This document shows, one piece after another, positions 23,848-32,785 of a DNA stretch of 64,000 nt. Numbering within the stretch: the first letter of the stretch is position 1; the number at the start of each line of letters is the position of its first letter. Position numbers and translations under genes: made by a program. The stretch comes from Robertmurraya korlensis NBRC 107688 (GTDB lineage Bacteria; Bacillota; Bacilli; Bacillales; Cytobacillaceae). Where the stretch lies: positions 496,001 to 560,000 of the forward strand of contig NZ_BCVH01000001.1 in the NCBI RefSeq assembly GCF_001591645.1, given 5' to 3'. The notes beneath the pieces were generated by a model that saw only the letters and a list, made by a program, of their open reading frames with translations, ran no database searches and was not told the origin of the DNA.

Positions 23848-24081
23848 ATGAGTGGAAATCGCGAAAATGGCTATTATGAGCTGGTGTATAATAATCAACA
23901 ATATAAATATCTAGAGTTTATTAGATTAGATACGATATGTGAAATTAGTTATATAACTTTAAAGAATATCTTAACAGGTGAATTTTTTACCTTCGAAGAA
24001 AATAAAGTTCGAAAAGTGACAAAAAGAAATTTTCGTATTAGACCTATTAAGAAGCATTTTTTAGAAAAAGTTGCTAAGTAG
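23848..24081 (+). CDS. small basic hypothetical protein
   Basis: About 77 residues, basic C-terminus (RKVTKRNFRIRPIKKHF). The open frame extends to a GTG at 23803, but ATG 23848 is more natural; the site before it is weak (AAGTGGG). No known motif. It may be co-transcribed with the next small gene. Confidence 0.45.
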   Translation: MSGNRENGYYELVYNNQQYKYLEFIRLDTICEISYITLKNILTGEFFTFEENKVRKVTKRNFRIRPIKKHFLEKVAK

Positions 24082-24129
24082 TTACTTCCTTTCTATAATA
24101 AGATAGATAATGTAAAGGGAGTGACTGAA

Positions 24130-24333
24130 GTGATTCATCTAAAATGGTCAGAGTCGGAAACAATTAAAAAGGTAACTTGTGTTCACACAAAAGCTGAAAA
24201 ATATATTGTCGATCATAAATTAACACCAGGAAATATGTACGAAGTAAAAAATGAAACAGAAGAATTTTACTTTATTATAGATAATAGCGGGAAAGTCGGC
24301 GGGTATTATAAGGATTATTTCAAAGAAGCTTAA
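24130..24333 (+). CDS. small conserved Bacillus protein (DUF6501-like)
   Basis: About 67 residues: IHLKWSESETIKKVTCVHT, then DNSGKVGGYYKDYF. This looks like a small cytosolic protein common in Bacillus, possibly DUF6501; recalled from memory rather than matched. Start GTG 24130 follows AAAGGGA with good spacing; GTG 24121 is too close. A strong terminator follows. Function unknown. Confidence 0.55.
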   Translation: MIHLKWSESETIKKVTCVHTKAEKYIVDHKLTPGNMYEVKNETEEFYFIIDNSGKVGGYYKDYFKEA

Positions 24334-24351
24334 ACTAAAGTAAGACTACAT

Positions 24352-24386
24352 AATACTGTTAGCATGGTAGCTAACAGTATTTTCTT
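24352..24386 (+). terminator. intrinsic terminator
   Basis: AATACTGTTAGC (24352-24363) pairs with GCTAACAGTATT (24370-24381), followed by TTCTTTTATT. It separates the small gene from crcB. Confidence 0.85.
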
Positions 24387-24418
24387 TTATTCATTTTTTT
24401 TATAATAGGGTGAAGTTT

Positions 24419-24805
24419 ATGAGGTTGTTATTTGTTGGAATTGGTGGCTCAATAGGAAGTATGTTGAGATATGTTGTATACCACAGTATGTTAGGATTCA
24501 ATGGTACATGGTTCCCGTTTTTAGGAACTTTGTTTGCCAATTTGTTAGGAGCGTTTGCGCTTGGTTGGTTTACTTCGAGATTGATACTATCGAAGAAGCT
24601 TCCTGATGATTTAGCAGCAGCAATTGGTACTGGGGGAATTGGCTCCTTTACGACTTTCTCCACCTTAAGTGTGGAGTTAAGCTCTCTTTTACAGGAGGGA
24701 CAATATTTTTTAGCGATAAGTTATGTTTTTATGAGTATGATGGGCGGACTATTCTGCGCGTTTGGTGGTTTTCGATTAGGACAGAGAAGGGTGGTTGCTT
24801 CATGA
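24419..24805 (+). CDS. crcB1: CrcB fluoride channel, subunit 1
   Basis: 128 residues, four membrane helices. CrcB/Fluc motifs: GGSIGSMLRY, GTLFANLLGAFALGW, and GGIGSFTTFST. Fluc channels export fluoride as dual-topology or paired subunits. The gene overlaps the second crcB by 4 bases (ATGA), typical of the Gram-positive heterodimeric form. ATG 24419 has AGGGTG upstream. No fluoride riboswitch is visible before it. Confidence 0.9.
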   Translation: MRLLFVGIGGSIGSMLRYVVYHSMLGFNGTWFPFLGTLFANLLGAFALGWFTSRLILSKKLPDDLAAAIGTGGIGSFTTFSTLSVELSSLLQEGQYFLAISYVFMSMMGGLFCAFGGFRLGQRRVVAS

Positions 24806-25149
24806 ATCTAGTTCTAATTGCTGTAGGTGGGTTTATCGGTGCAAATGTTAGATATATCATTGGTCTACTTGCTAAAAAGTACATAAAAATCCCTATTCCT
24901 ATCGGGACACTTTTTATTAATGCAATCGGTTCGTTTCTTTTAGGTTTGTTAGTAGGAAAAGGGATAAGGGGGGACGAGTATTCCTTTTTAGGTGTTGGCT
25001 TTATGGGTGCTTTTACTACATTCTCAACATTTAAGCTAGAACTGGTACAGCTTTGGGAAACGAAAGAAAAAAATGCATTCATTCTGTATCTGGTATTAAG
25101 TTACGGATTAGGTATCGTCCTTGCTATGTTTGGCTTTTTATTAGCATAA
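24802..25149 (+). CDS. crcB2: CrcB fluoride channel, subunit 2
   Basis: 115 residues with four membrane helices and the same motifs: GGFIGANVRYIIG, GTLFINAIGSFLLG, GFMGAFTTFSTF. It should pair with the product of the overlapping upstream gene in antiparallel topology to form the F- channel. A bidirectional terminator follows the stop. Confidence 0.9.
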   Translation: MNLVLIAVGGFIGANVRYIIGLLAKKYIKIPIPIGTLFINAIGSFLLGLLVGKGIRGDEYSFLGVGFMGAFTTFSTFKLELVQLWETKEKNAFILYLVLSYGLGIVLAMFGFLLA

Positions 25150-25150
25150 A

Positions 25151-25185
25151 AAAGGTCTGCCCTTTAAAAAAGAGCAGACCTTTTT
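25151..25185. terminator. bidirectional terminator
   Basis: AAAGGTCTGC/GCAGACCTTT hairpin with A and T tracts between convergent crcB2 and yidC2. Confidence 0.85.
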
Positions 25186-25187
25186 GT

Positions 25188-25886
25188 TTATGCTTTTTCT
25201 GTATTAGCTGTTAGAGATGGTGCAGGTGTTTGATATAATTTTTTTCCTATCAGTGTTTGTATAATTAGGAATGTCCCTCCAACCGCCCAGTAAAGAGGGA
25301 GGGCGGCGGGTGCGTTGAATGAAAACATAACAATCATTATAGGAGAAAGAAGTCCCATGAACTTCATTTGCTGTTGTTGTTGACCAGTCATGTTAGACAT
25401 GGACACTTTAAACTGCAAATAATAGACGATACCAGCTATAGCAGTAATCCATATATCGGACTGTCCAAGGTTAAACCATAAAAAAGAGTGAGTTGCAATT
25501 TCATGAGATCCACGAATAGCGTAGTAAAAACCCATTAGAATGGGCATTTGAATTAACATAGGTAAGCAACCCATTGCTAACGGATTTACTCCATGCTTTT
25601 GATATAAACCCATCATCTCTTGCTGTAATTTTTGTTGCTCGCTTTTGTCTTTTGTTTTTTTAATTTTTGATTGAATCATGTCTAATTCGGGTTTTAGAGC
25701 GTCCATTTTTCCCTTCATCTGTTGCTGGTTCTTGTATTGCTTTAGCATTAGCGGCATTAGAAGAAGGCGAATAACTAATGTTAGAAATATAATGGATAAG
25801 CCGAAGCTTCCGTTAAAAAGCATGGCAATACCATGGATGGCGTTTGAGAATGTATGAACAAAAACTGTTTGAAAAAAATCACTCAT
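25188..25886 (-). CDS. yidC2: YidC/Oxa1-type membrane protein insertase (YidC2)
   Basis: 232 residues with about five membrane helices. The conserved Arg of the hydrophilic groove is in FLTLVIRLLLMPLML; the cytoplasmic coiled loop (about 48-95) and GCLPMLIQMPILMGFY are standard. It inserts and folds membrane proteins. It lacks the lipoprotein signal of B. subtilis SpoIIIJ/YqjG and is shorter. Its SD GGAGG is masked by a hairpin formed with the end of the MifM-like gene just upstream, so its synthesis is probably induced when YidC activity drops. Confidence 0.88.
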   Translation of the reverse strand: MSDFFQTVFVHTFSNAIHGIAMLFNGSFGLSIIFLTLVIRLLLMPLMLKQYKNQQQMKGKMDALKPELDMIQSKIKKTKDKSEQQKLQQEMMGLYQKHGVNPLAMGCLPMLIQMPILMGFYYAIRGSHEIATHSFLWFNLGQSDIWITAIAGIVYYLQFKVSMSNMTGQQQQQMKFMGLLSPIMIVMFSFNAPAALPLYWAVGGTFLIIQTLIGKKLYQTPAPSLTANTEKA

Positions 25887-25890
25887 TTAA

Positions 25891-25934
25891 CTTTCCTCCG
25901 TATCATTTTGTTTTATCTGGCTGAAGGAGGAAAG
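25891..25934 (-). promoter_or_regulatory. SD-sequestering hairpin between mifM-like gene and yidC2
   Basis: On the minus strand CTTTCCTCC (25934-25926, inside the last codons of the MifM-like frame) is perfectly complementary over 9 bases to GGAGGAAAG (25899-25891), which contains the yidC2 SD. The loop is 26 nt. A ribosome stalled near the end of the upstream frame would cover the 5' arm and free the SD. This matches the known B. subtilis MifM mechanism. Confidence 0.85.
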
Positions 25935-26203
25935 ACACTATCTGTATCATCACTGCCTGCTACTTTTCGTCTAATGTACGTGAATATCCAGACGAGTGCA
26001 GGGTGTAGTTGGTGAGAGTAAGTTCGCGCATGAACAATTTTTCTATGTTCCGAGCTTAAATCGGTTGAGGAACAAACCGTATCAAGAAAGTGGAACTCGA
26101 TGTTCCAAATCCAAACCAATCGAAGAATTAGGCTGATTACGACAGACGCATAAATGGTATACAGTGTTGAAAAATTCGTTAAGTCAAAAAGAATCTCATC
26201 CAT
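25913..26203 (-). CDS. mifM: MifM-like translation-arrest regulatory peptide
   Basis: 96 residues, essentially the length of B. subtilis MifM. An N-terminal membrane segment (about 13-34) would need YidC for insertion. The C-terminal part has the basic WIFTYIRRKV stretch followed by acidic SDDTD and a short tail, resembling the MifM arrest region. It lies 26 bases upstream of yidC2. When insertion fails, stalling should unfold the hairpin that hides the yidC2 SD. Start at 26203 (MDEILFDL) follows GAGGTG; an extension to 26269 is not supported. Sequence similarity to MifM is limited, so the call rests on length, topology, position and the hairpin. Confidence 0.8.
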   Translation of the reverse strand: MDEILFDLTNFSTLYTIYASVVISLILRLVWIWNIEFHFLDTVCSSTDLSSEHRKIVHARTYSHQLHPALVWIFTYIRRKVAGSDDTDSVFPPSAR

Positions 26204-26313
26204 CGAAAGCACCTCACTTCTTTTGAATGTTTTCCTTATTAGTATAGTAAACCATAAACTCATGTGCAAATACGAAGATAATAAGGATTTATTTTGACAT
26301 TTTGTCTAAAATC

Positions 26314-26342
26314 GTGACATTTAAAGGTAGTTTCGCTATGAT
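26314..26342 (+). promoter_or_regulatory. promoter of pncB-nadE
   Basis: GTGACA (26314-26319) and TATGAT (26337-26342) are 17 bases apart, with the likely start near 26349. A second TTGACATTTTGTC stretch just upstream might be part of an operator. Confidence 0.55.
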
Positions 26343-26381
26343 AAGTTAAAATGCATTTTTGAAGTTAAGGAGATTTTAGTA

Positions 26382-27851
26382 ATGAAACGTGACTATCCAG
26401 ACGATAGCTTGACCTTACATACGGATTTGTACCAAATCAATATGGCAGAAACTTATTGGGAGGATGGGATTCACACCAAGAAAGCGGTATTTGATTTATA
26501 TTTCCGAAATTTGCCTTTTGGGAATGGCTACGCTATTTTTGCAGGCTTAGAACGGGTAATTGACTACATAAAAAGCTTTCGGTTTACTGATAGCGATATT
26601 GAATACTTAAGAGAAGTTGCCCATTATAAGGAAGACTTTCTTGATTATTTAAAAACGTTAACCTTTACAGGGAATATCCGCTCCATGGTCGAAGGGGAAA
26701 TTGCTTTTGGGAATGAGCCCTTATTAAGAGTTGAAGCCCCATTAGCTGAGGCACAGTTAATTGAAACCGCATTGTTAAATATAATAAACTACCAAACGTT
26801 AATTGCGACGAAGGCATCAAGGATTAAACAGGTGATAGGTGATGGCGTTGGAATGGAGTTTGGTACGAGAAGGGCACAAGAAATGGATGCCGCTATTTGG
26901 GGGACGAGAGCCGCATTTATTGGAGGTTTCCAAGCTACCTCTAATGTTCGAGCAGGAAAGATGTTTGGAATTCCTGTGGCAGGTACACATGCTCATTCTT
27001 TGGTCCAAGCATATAAGGATGAGTATACTGCGTTTCACAAATATGCTCGACGGCACAAAGACTGTGTGTTTTTAGTAGATACATACGATACATTAAGATC
27101 AGGTGTACCAAATGCAATAAAGGTCGCTAAGGAACTTGGTGATAAAATTAATTTTCTAGGTATACGTCTTGATAGTGGAGACCTTGCATATCTCTCAAAA
27201 AAAGCTCGTGAAATGCTAGACGAAGCTGGATTTACGGAAACGAAAATTATTGCCTCAAACGATTTAGATGAGTACACCATCATCAACTTAAAAGCCCAAG
27301 GAGCTATGATTGATACGTGGGGAGTAGGTACAAAGCTAATCACTGCTTATGACCAAGCTGCGTTAGGTGCCGTATATAAACTCGTAGCGATCGAAGGGGA
27401 AAATGGAGAGCTCGTTGACACAATTAAGATTAGTGGAAATCCTGAAAAGGTATCTACCCCTGGCCTAAAGCGGGTGTACCGGATTATTAATAATGAAAAC
27501 CATAAGTCAGAAGGCGATTATATTACGATGGATGAAGAGCATCCAGAAGCTGAGTCTAGAATTAAAATGTTCCACCCTATCCACACCTATATCAGTAAGT
27601 TTATTACAAATTTCACCGCCAAGGACCTTCATGAGGATATCTTTGTAAACGGAAAGCTTGTGTATGAAGTGCCTAGTCTGCAACAAATGCAAAATTACGT
27701 AAAAGAAAATCTCCAAGTGTTGTGGGAGGAATATACAAGAGCACTAAACCCAGAGGAATACCCAGTGGATTTGAGTCAAAAATGTTGGGATAACAAAATG
27801 AGAAATATAGAAGAAGTTAAGGTGAATATAAAATCTCAGAATATTAGATAA
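26382..27851 (+). CDS. pncB: nicotinate phosphoribosyltransferase
   Basis: 489 residues, the usual length. Motifs: LHTDLYQINMAETYW at the N-terminus, EFGTRRAQEMDAAIW (about 160), and GIRLDSGDLAYLSKKAR (about 260). It makes nicotinate mononucleotide from nicotinate and PRPP using ATP, the first step of NAD salvage. A AAGGAGA site precedes ATG 26382. nadE follows after 12 bases, so both ends of the salvage route are co-transcribed. Confidence 0.93.
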   Translation: MKRDYPDDSLTLHTDLYQINMAETYWEDGIHTKKAVFDLYFRNLPFGNGYAIFAGLERVIDYIKSFRFTDSDIEYLREVAHYKEDFLDYLKTLTFTGNIRSMVEGEIAFGNEPLLRVEAPLAEAQLIETALLNIINYQTLIATKASRIKQVIGDGVGMEFGTRRAQEMDAAIWGTRAAFIGGFQATSNVRAGKMFGIPVAGTHAHSLVQAYKDEYTAFHKYARRHKDCVFLVDTYDTLRSGVPNAIKVAKELGDKINFLGIRLDSGDLAYLSKKAREMLDEAGFTETKIIASNDLDEYTIINLKAQGAMIDTWGVGTKLITAYDQAALGAVYKLVAIEGENGELVDTIKISGNPEKVSTPGLKRVYRIINNENHKSEGDYITMDEEHPEAESRIKMFHPIHTYISKFITNFTAKDLHEDIFVNGKLVYEVPSLQQMQNYVKENLQVLWEEYTRALNPEEYPVDLSQKCWDNKMRNIEEVKVNIKSQNIR

Positions 27852-27863
27852 GGAGGAGAAGCG

Positions 27864-28688
27864 TTGAGAAACATTCAAAGTCTTATTATGAATGAGTTAC
27901 ATGTGAAGCCTTATATTGATGCTCGCCAAGAGGTGAACGATCGTATTGCTTTTTTAAAGGCATATGTGAAGAAAACAAATGCTAAAGGGTTAGTATTGGG
28001 AATCAGTGGGGGACAAGACAGTACGTTAGCTGGTCGATTGTCGCAGTTAGCTGTTGAAGAGCTTAGACAAGAAGGCTATGAATGTAAATTTATTGCTGTT
28101 CGTTTACCTTATGGGATTCAACAAGATGAAGAAGATGCACAACATTCCCTAAAGTTCATACAACCGGATGAGGAATTTGTTTTTAATATTAAGGAAGCAG
28201 TAGACGCAGTAAAGTTTGAATATGATCAAAAAACGGTAGGAGAACCGTTACGAGACTATCATAAAGGGAACGTCAAAGCGAGAATGCGAATGATTGCACA
28301 ATATGCAATCGGAGGGCAGGAAGGCTTACTTGTCGTTGGTACAGATCATGCAGCTGAAGCTGTTACAGGTTTTTTCACAAAGTATGGAGACGGGGGAGCA
28401 GACTTGCTTCCATTGTCTGGTCTGTCGAAAAGACAAGGTAGAGAGCTGCTGAAGGCGCTCGGTGCAAATGAACGGCTTTATTTAAAAGTCCCAACAGCTG
28501 ATTTATTAGATCAAAAGCCTGGTCAAGCTGATGAGACGGAACTCGGAATTACGTACGAGGAGCTAGATGATTTTCTTGAAGGAAAAGAAGTGGCAAACGA
28601 GGTAGCAGAAAAGATTGAACAGCGATATCTCATAACAGAACATAAAAGACGACCGCCGACAACGATGTTTGATGATTGGTGGAAATAA
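27864..28688 (+). CDS. nadE: NH3-dependent NAD synthetase
   Basis: 274 residues, the short ammonia-dependent form without a glutaminase domain. The ATP P-loop is [35 protein letters not shown] is the second conserved block. It amidates nicotinate adenine dinucleotide to NAD. Start is TTG 27864 after AAGGAGGAG. A bidirectional terminator follows. Confidence 0.93.
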   Translation: MRNIQSLIMNELHVKPYIDARQEVNDRIAFLKAYVKKTNAKGLVLGISGGQDSTLAGRLSQLAVEELRQEGYECKFIAVRLPYGIQQDEEDAQHSLKFIQPDEEFVFNIKEAVDAVKFEYDQKTVGEPLRDYHKGNVKARMRMIAQYAIGGQEGLLVVGTDHAAEAVTGFFTKYGDGGADLLPLSGLSKRQGRELLKALGANERLYLKVPTADLLDQKPGQADETELGITYEELDDFLEGKEVANEVAEKIEQRYLITEHKRRPPTTMFDDWWK

Positions 28689-28690
28689 AA

Positions 28691-28720
28691 AAGAGGGGGA
28701 GCAAAATAGCTCCCCCTTTC
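28691..28720. terminator. bidirectional terminator
   Basis: AAGAGGGGGAGC/GCTCCCCCTTT hairpin between convergent nadE and pflA. Confidence 0.85.
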
Positions 28721-28721
28721 A

Positions 28722-29462
28722 TTATGCATATTTTACTGTAGCGGTTAGAAGCTCAAGAGCTTCTTGGGCTTCTTCATCGCTTGGTGGTTGAATACCTTTT
28801 AGTGGATACTCCATTCCAAGAGCTTCCCATTTATATACTCCAAGCTCATGATACGGAAGAACTTCAACCTTTTTAACATTCGAAAGGCTACCGATGAATT
28901 CCCCAAGTTTTTTAAGATCGTCACTATCATTTGAAATGGTTGGTACAAGAACATGACGAATCCAAACAGGAACATTTTGTGCAGATAAGAATTGTGCAAA
29001 TTCTAAGATATGTTCATTAGCCATACCAGTTAAGGAGATATGCTTCTTTCGATCAATATGCTTAATATCAAGTAAAATTAAATCAGTGTATTGCAACAAT
29101 TCCTTAAGATTAGCTTGAAAGTGTTCTGCATGTGAGAAACAGCCACCGGAAGAATCAATGGTTGTATGAATCCCCAGCTTTTTACACTCTTTAAATAGTT
29201 CAATTAAGAAGGGAATTTGTAGGAGTGGTTCTCCACCGCTAACAGTAATTCCACCACCTGATGATTCAATGAAAGGCAGATATGTTTTTAAATCATCGAT
29301 GATTTCGGAAACAGACATCTGTTTTCCAGTTCCGATTTCCCAAGTATCCGCATTATGACAAAATTGGCAACGAAGCAAGCAGCCTTGTGTAAATACGACA
29401 TAGCGAATTCCAGGTCCGTCTACTGTCCCAAATGTTTCGATTGAATGAATGTTTCCGTTCAT
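28722..29462 (-). CDS. pflA: pyruvate formate-lyase activating enzyme (radical SAM)
   Basis: 246 residues. The radical-SAM cysteines are in TQGCLLRCQFCHNADTW (C-x3-C-x2-C); GGGITVSGGEPLLQ is the SAM-binding GGE motif. It places the glycyl radical on PflB under anaerobic conditions, using S-adenosylmethionine. It lies 62 bases downstream of pflB in the same operon, with a GAGAGGAG site. Confidence 0.95.
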   Translation of the reverse strand: MNGNIHSIETFGTVDGPGIRYVVFTQGCLLRCQFCHNADTWEIGTGKQMSVSEIIDDLKTYLPFIESSGGGITVSGGEPLLQIPFLIELFKECKKLGIHTTIDSSGGCFSHAEHFQANLKELLQYTDLILLDIKHIDRKKHISLTGMANEHILEFAQFLSAQNVPVWIRHVLVPTISNDSDDLKKLGEFIGSLSNVKKVEVLPYHELGVYKWEALGMEYPLKGIQPPSDEEAQEALELLTATVKYA

Positions 29463-29524
29463 GATGAAAAACTCCTCTCATTTATCAGGTAGGGAGATAA
29501 ATGTCATCTTCCTACAAAAGGTTT

Positions 29525-31750
29525 TTATAGTGAACCATGGAATGTTCTGTTAATAACATCCATTTGTTGTTCTCTTGTTAACTTAATAAAGTTAACTGCG
29601 TAACCAGATACACGAATCGTTAATTGTGGATATTCTTCTGGGTGCTCCATTGCATCAAGTAGTGTTTCACGGTTAAAAACGTTAACGTTTAAGTGATGTC
29701 CTTGCTTAACTGAATAGCCATCAAGAATACTTACTAAGTTATTTTCGCGGCTGTCGTCATCCTTACCTAATGCTTTCGGTACAATCGAGAAGGTATTGGA
29801 AATACCATCCAAAGAGTAGGCATATGGTAGTTTAGCAACAGATGCGAGGGAAGCTAGAGTTCCTTTTGTATCGCGTCCGTGCATTGGGTTTGCACCAGGT
29901 GCAAAAGGTTCACCAGCACGACGACCATCAGGTGTATTTCCTGTTTTCTTACCATACACAACGTTAGAAGTGATCGTTAAAATAGACATGGTAGTCATAG
30001 AGTTTCTATAAGTTTCGTGCTTTTGAAGCTTTTTCATGAAACGCTCCACTAGATCAACAGCGATGCTGTCTACACGATCATCGTTGTTTCCGTATTTAGG
30101 GAAGTCTCCTTCAATTTCGAAGTCAACAGCAATTCCGTTTTCGTCACGAATTGGACGAACTTGAGCATATTTAATGGCACTTAATGAGTCAGCAACAACA
30201 CTAAGTCCTGCAATACCAGTTGCCATTGTACGAAGGATATTAGTATCATGTAGAGCCATCTCGATTCTCTCATAGCTGTACTTATCGTGCATGTAGTGAA
30301 TAATATTTAGTGTGTTAATGTAAAGACCAGCTAACCAATCCATTGTAGAGTCAAATTTCGCCATAACCTCTTCATAATCTAGTACATCAGAAGTGATAGG
30401 GGAGAACTCAGGTGCTACTTGAAGCTTGTGTTTTTCGTCTTTTCCACCATTGATTGCATATAGAAGTGCTTTTGCAAGGTTAGCACGAGCACCAAAGAAC
30501 TGCATTTGCTTACCGATTTCCATTGCTGATACGCAACATGCAATACCGTAATCGTCACCCCATTCTGGGCGCATGATATCGTCGTTTTCGTATTGAATAG
30601 AACTTGTTTCAATTGACATTTTTGCACAGAACTTTTTAAATCCTTCTGGAAGACGAGTAGACCAAAGTACTGTTAAGTTTGGTTCTGGAGCTGGACCAAG
30701 GTTTGTAAGAGTGTGCAAGAAACGGAAAGAGTTTTTCGTTACTAAAGCACGTCCGTCATTTGCTACACCACCGATTGATTCAGTTACCCAGGTAGGGTCT
30801 CCACTAAATAGCTCGTTATAATCAGGAGTACGAGCAAATTTTACAAGACGAAGCTTCATTACGAAATGGTCAACCAATTCTTGTGCTTCTTGCTCGGTAA
30901 GAACACCGTTTTCTAAATCTCTCTCGATATAAATATCTAAGAAAGTTGAAACACGTCCAAGGCTCATTGCTGCACCGTTTTGTTCTTTAATAGCTGCCAA
31001 GTATCCGAAGTATAACCATTGGAATGCTTCAGTAGCTGTAGTAGCCGGTTTAGAAATATCAAAGCCATAGCTAGCAGCTAATTTCTTTAATTCGTTAAGG
31101 GCACGGACCTGCTCTGACAATTCTTCACGAAGCTGGATAACGGTTTCCTTCATTACTGGAGTTGTACTAGCAAGATCTTTTTTCTTTTCTTGAATCAAGA
31201 AGTCTACGCCGTATAAAGCAATGCGTCGGTAGTCACCGATAATACGACCACGGCCGTATGCATCTGGTAAACCAGTAATGATACCAACTTTACGTGCCAT
31301 TTTCATTTCATCAGTGTAAGCATCGAATACACCTTGGTTATGTGTTTTACGGTAGTCAGTAAAGATTTTTTCAACTTCTTTATTTAATTCAAAACCATAA
31401 GATTCGCAAGATTGTTGTGCCATGCGAATTCCGCCATAAGGCTGTAGTGAACGTTTGAATGGTTTGTCAGTTTGAACACCAACAACTTTTTCTAAATCTT
31501 GATTTAAGTACCCTGCACCATGAGAAACAATAGAAGAAACGATTTCTGTGTCCATATCAAGAACGCCACCGTTTTCTCTTTCTTGCTTCGTTAAATCCAT
31601 TACTTGATCCCATAATTTGGTTGTTGCCTCAGTAGGACCTGCAAGGAAGGAATCATTTCCTTCGTACGTTTTAAAGTTTCTTAGAATAAAGTCTCTAACG
31701 TTTACTTCTTTTCTCCAAGTACCTTCTGAAAAGCCTTTCCACTGTTCCAT
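29525..31750 (-). CDS. pflB: pyruvate formate-lyase (formate C-acetyltransferase)
   Basis: 741 residues. The catalytic cysteine pair is in [14 protein letters not shown]; the radical glycine is about G716 in RVSGYAVNF near the C-terminus. It splits pyruvate into acetyl-CoA and formate without oxygen. Most bacilli that ferment formate encode pflBA this way. A Fnr-type box sits at the right distance from a -10 element upstream. Formate made here could be carried by FocA and oxidised by the Sec formate dehydrogenase elsewhere in the window. Confidence 0.95.
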   Translation of the reverse strand: MEQWKGFSEGTWRKEVNVRDFILRNFKTYEGNDSFLAGPTEATTKLWDQVMDLTKQERENGGVLDMDTEIVSSIVSHGAGYLNQDLEKVVGVQTDKPFKRSLQPYGGIRMAQQSCESYGFELNKEVEKIFTDYRKTHNQGVFDAYTDEMKMARKVGIITGLPDAYGRGRIIGDYRRIALYGVDFLIQEKKKDLASTTPVMKETVIQLREELSEQVRALNELKKLAASYGFDISKPATTATEAFQWLYFGYLAAIKEQNGAAMSLGRVSTFLDIYIERDLENGVLTEQEAQELVDHFVMKLRLVKFARTPDYNELFSGDPTWVTESIGGVANDGRALVTKNSFRFLHTLTNLGPAPEPNLTVLWSTRLPEGFKKFCAKMSIETSSIQYENDDIMRPEWGDDYGIACCVSAMEIGKQMQFFGARANLAKALLYAINGGKDEKHKLQVAPEFSPITSDVLDYEEVMAKFDSTMDWLAGLYINTLNIIHYMHDKYSYERIEMALHDTNILRTMATGIAGLSVVADSLSAIKYAQVRPIRDENGIAVDFEIEGDFPKYGNNDDRVDSIAVDLVERFMKKLQKHETYRNSMTTMSILTITSNVVYGKKTGNTPDGRRAGEPFAPGANPMHGRDTKGTLASLASVAKLPYAYSLDGISNTFSIVPKALGKDDDSRENNLVSILDGYSVKQGHHLNVNVFNRETLLDAMEHPEEYPQLTIRVSGYAVNFIKLTREQQMDVINRTFHGSL

Positions 31751-31798
31751 TTGAGTCCACCTCTTAGTAAATGTTTATATAACAGATGATACAAATAC

Positions 31799-31841
31799 AT
31801 CATACTTGAAGTATAACAGATAATTAGTGAAATACATCACA
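31799..31841 (-). promoter_or_regulatory. Fnr-type box and -10 for pflB
   Basis: TGTGATGTATTTCACT (31841-31826) matches the Fnr consensus TGTGA-N6-TCACA at 9 of 10 positions. A TATGAT -10 (31804-31799) places a start near 31792, which puts the box centre at about -41.5, as in Fnr-activated promoters. The rest of the 350-base gap (31842-32055) shows no gene. Confidence 0.75.
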
Positions 31842-32054
31842 TATTCAAGGTGACATTTTGACAATGTTATGAACATTAGGTTTGTCAAAGGCTCGTTATG
31901 TGAAGGAAGGGTGAATATAATGAAACTGTACTATAATGAAATTAAGGGATGTTAGACCTGTTATACAAAAAGTTATTATTAATAACACTATTGTAACGTG
32001 ATAAATCACTTAACGGTTGATTAGGTTATGGAGATATTTTGACAGTTTGACGCG

Positions 32055-32090
32055 AAAAAAGACAATCGTGTGTTTATTCACACGATTGTC
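32055..32090 (-). terminator. intrinsic terminator of the cupredoxin gene
   Basis: A perfect 12-bp stem (32061-32072 with 32079-32090), followed on the minus strand by six T residues. Confidence 0.9.
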
Positions 32091-32100
32091 TACTAGTTAG

Positions 32101-32553
32101 TTAATTTACAACAATATAGGCTGTCATCGGTCCGTTTGAATCTGAATCATGGTGGGTGAGGCAAACCAATCGATATACACCCTTCTTTTGAAACTGAAGA
32201 TCGAGTTCGGTTTCTTCTCCTTGAAGGATCTTACCGCTAATATTTGTTCCCTCGATAATAAACGGATGATTGGTACCGTTTATGCCCATAATCTTTAATT
32301 TTACCTTCTCGCCCTTTTGAAGAAAGATAGTCCCTGGATCAAAGCGGTACGCTTCTATTTCTTTCCCATCTTTTGTTGTTGCTTCAAACTCACCAGTGAC
32401 TAAATGTATTTCTCTAGTTGAATCATTGACAGATGTTTGGACAACCGCTTCGCTACCCATGTTTAAATAAATCCAAAGGGAGGCTGAGAAAACCATAACT
32501 AACAGAAGAAGTGAAAATATAACAGAACGTTTTTTAACAAATAGAAATTGCAT
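32101..32553 (-). CDS. membrane-anchored cupredoxin-domain protein
   Basis: 150 residues: one N-terminal membrane anchor (about 10-30), then a cupredoxin fold. Candidate copper ligands are His in GTNHPFI, and Cys/His/Met in VCLTHHDSDSNGPMTAY, the C-x2-H-...-M arrangement of copper sites. It probably carries electrons or copper outside the membrane. Monocistronic, divergent from the carboxypeptidase gene. The exact family is not certain. Confidence 0.7.
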   Translation of the reverse strand: MQFLFVKKRSVIFSLLLLVMVFSASLWIYLNMGSEAVVQTSVNDSTREIHLVTGEFEATTKDGKEIEAYRFDPGTIFLQKGEKVKLKIMGINGTNHPFIIEGTNISGKILQGEETELDLQFQKKGVYRLVCLTHHDSDSNGPMTAYIVVN

Positions 32554-32785
32554 GGTACCCCTCCAAAAATTTATTTCTACTAAATTATATGCATCAGGGT
32601 GAGGGAAACTTGTCTATACTTTTTCTATGAATGTAAATGACGACCTTAGTATGGGTGTTTTCGTTATAAAGCACGAAATTATACCTAGTTTTTCAATTTC
32701 GTAACAAATGTTTAAATAATAAGTTTACATGCTATTTTTTTGGTACAATCGAAAAGGACTGAATTCAAACAAGGTGTGTGCATAC

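Noticed and set aside
24334-24418. Fluoride riboswitch before crcB1
   Set aside because: The only structure there is an ordinary terminator of the preceding small gene; the conserved crcB-motif blocks are absent.
31920-31955. 11-codon ORF with a fair SD in the pflB-cupredoxin gap
   Set aside because: Very short, no terminator or conserved feature seen; chance occurrence cannot be excluded.
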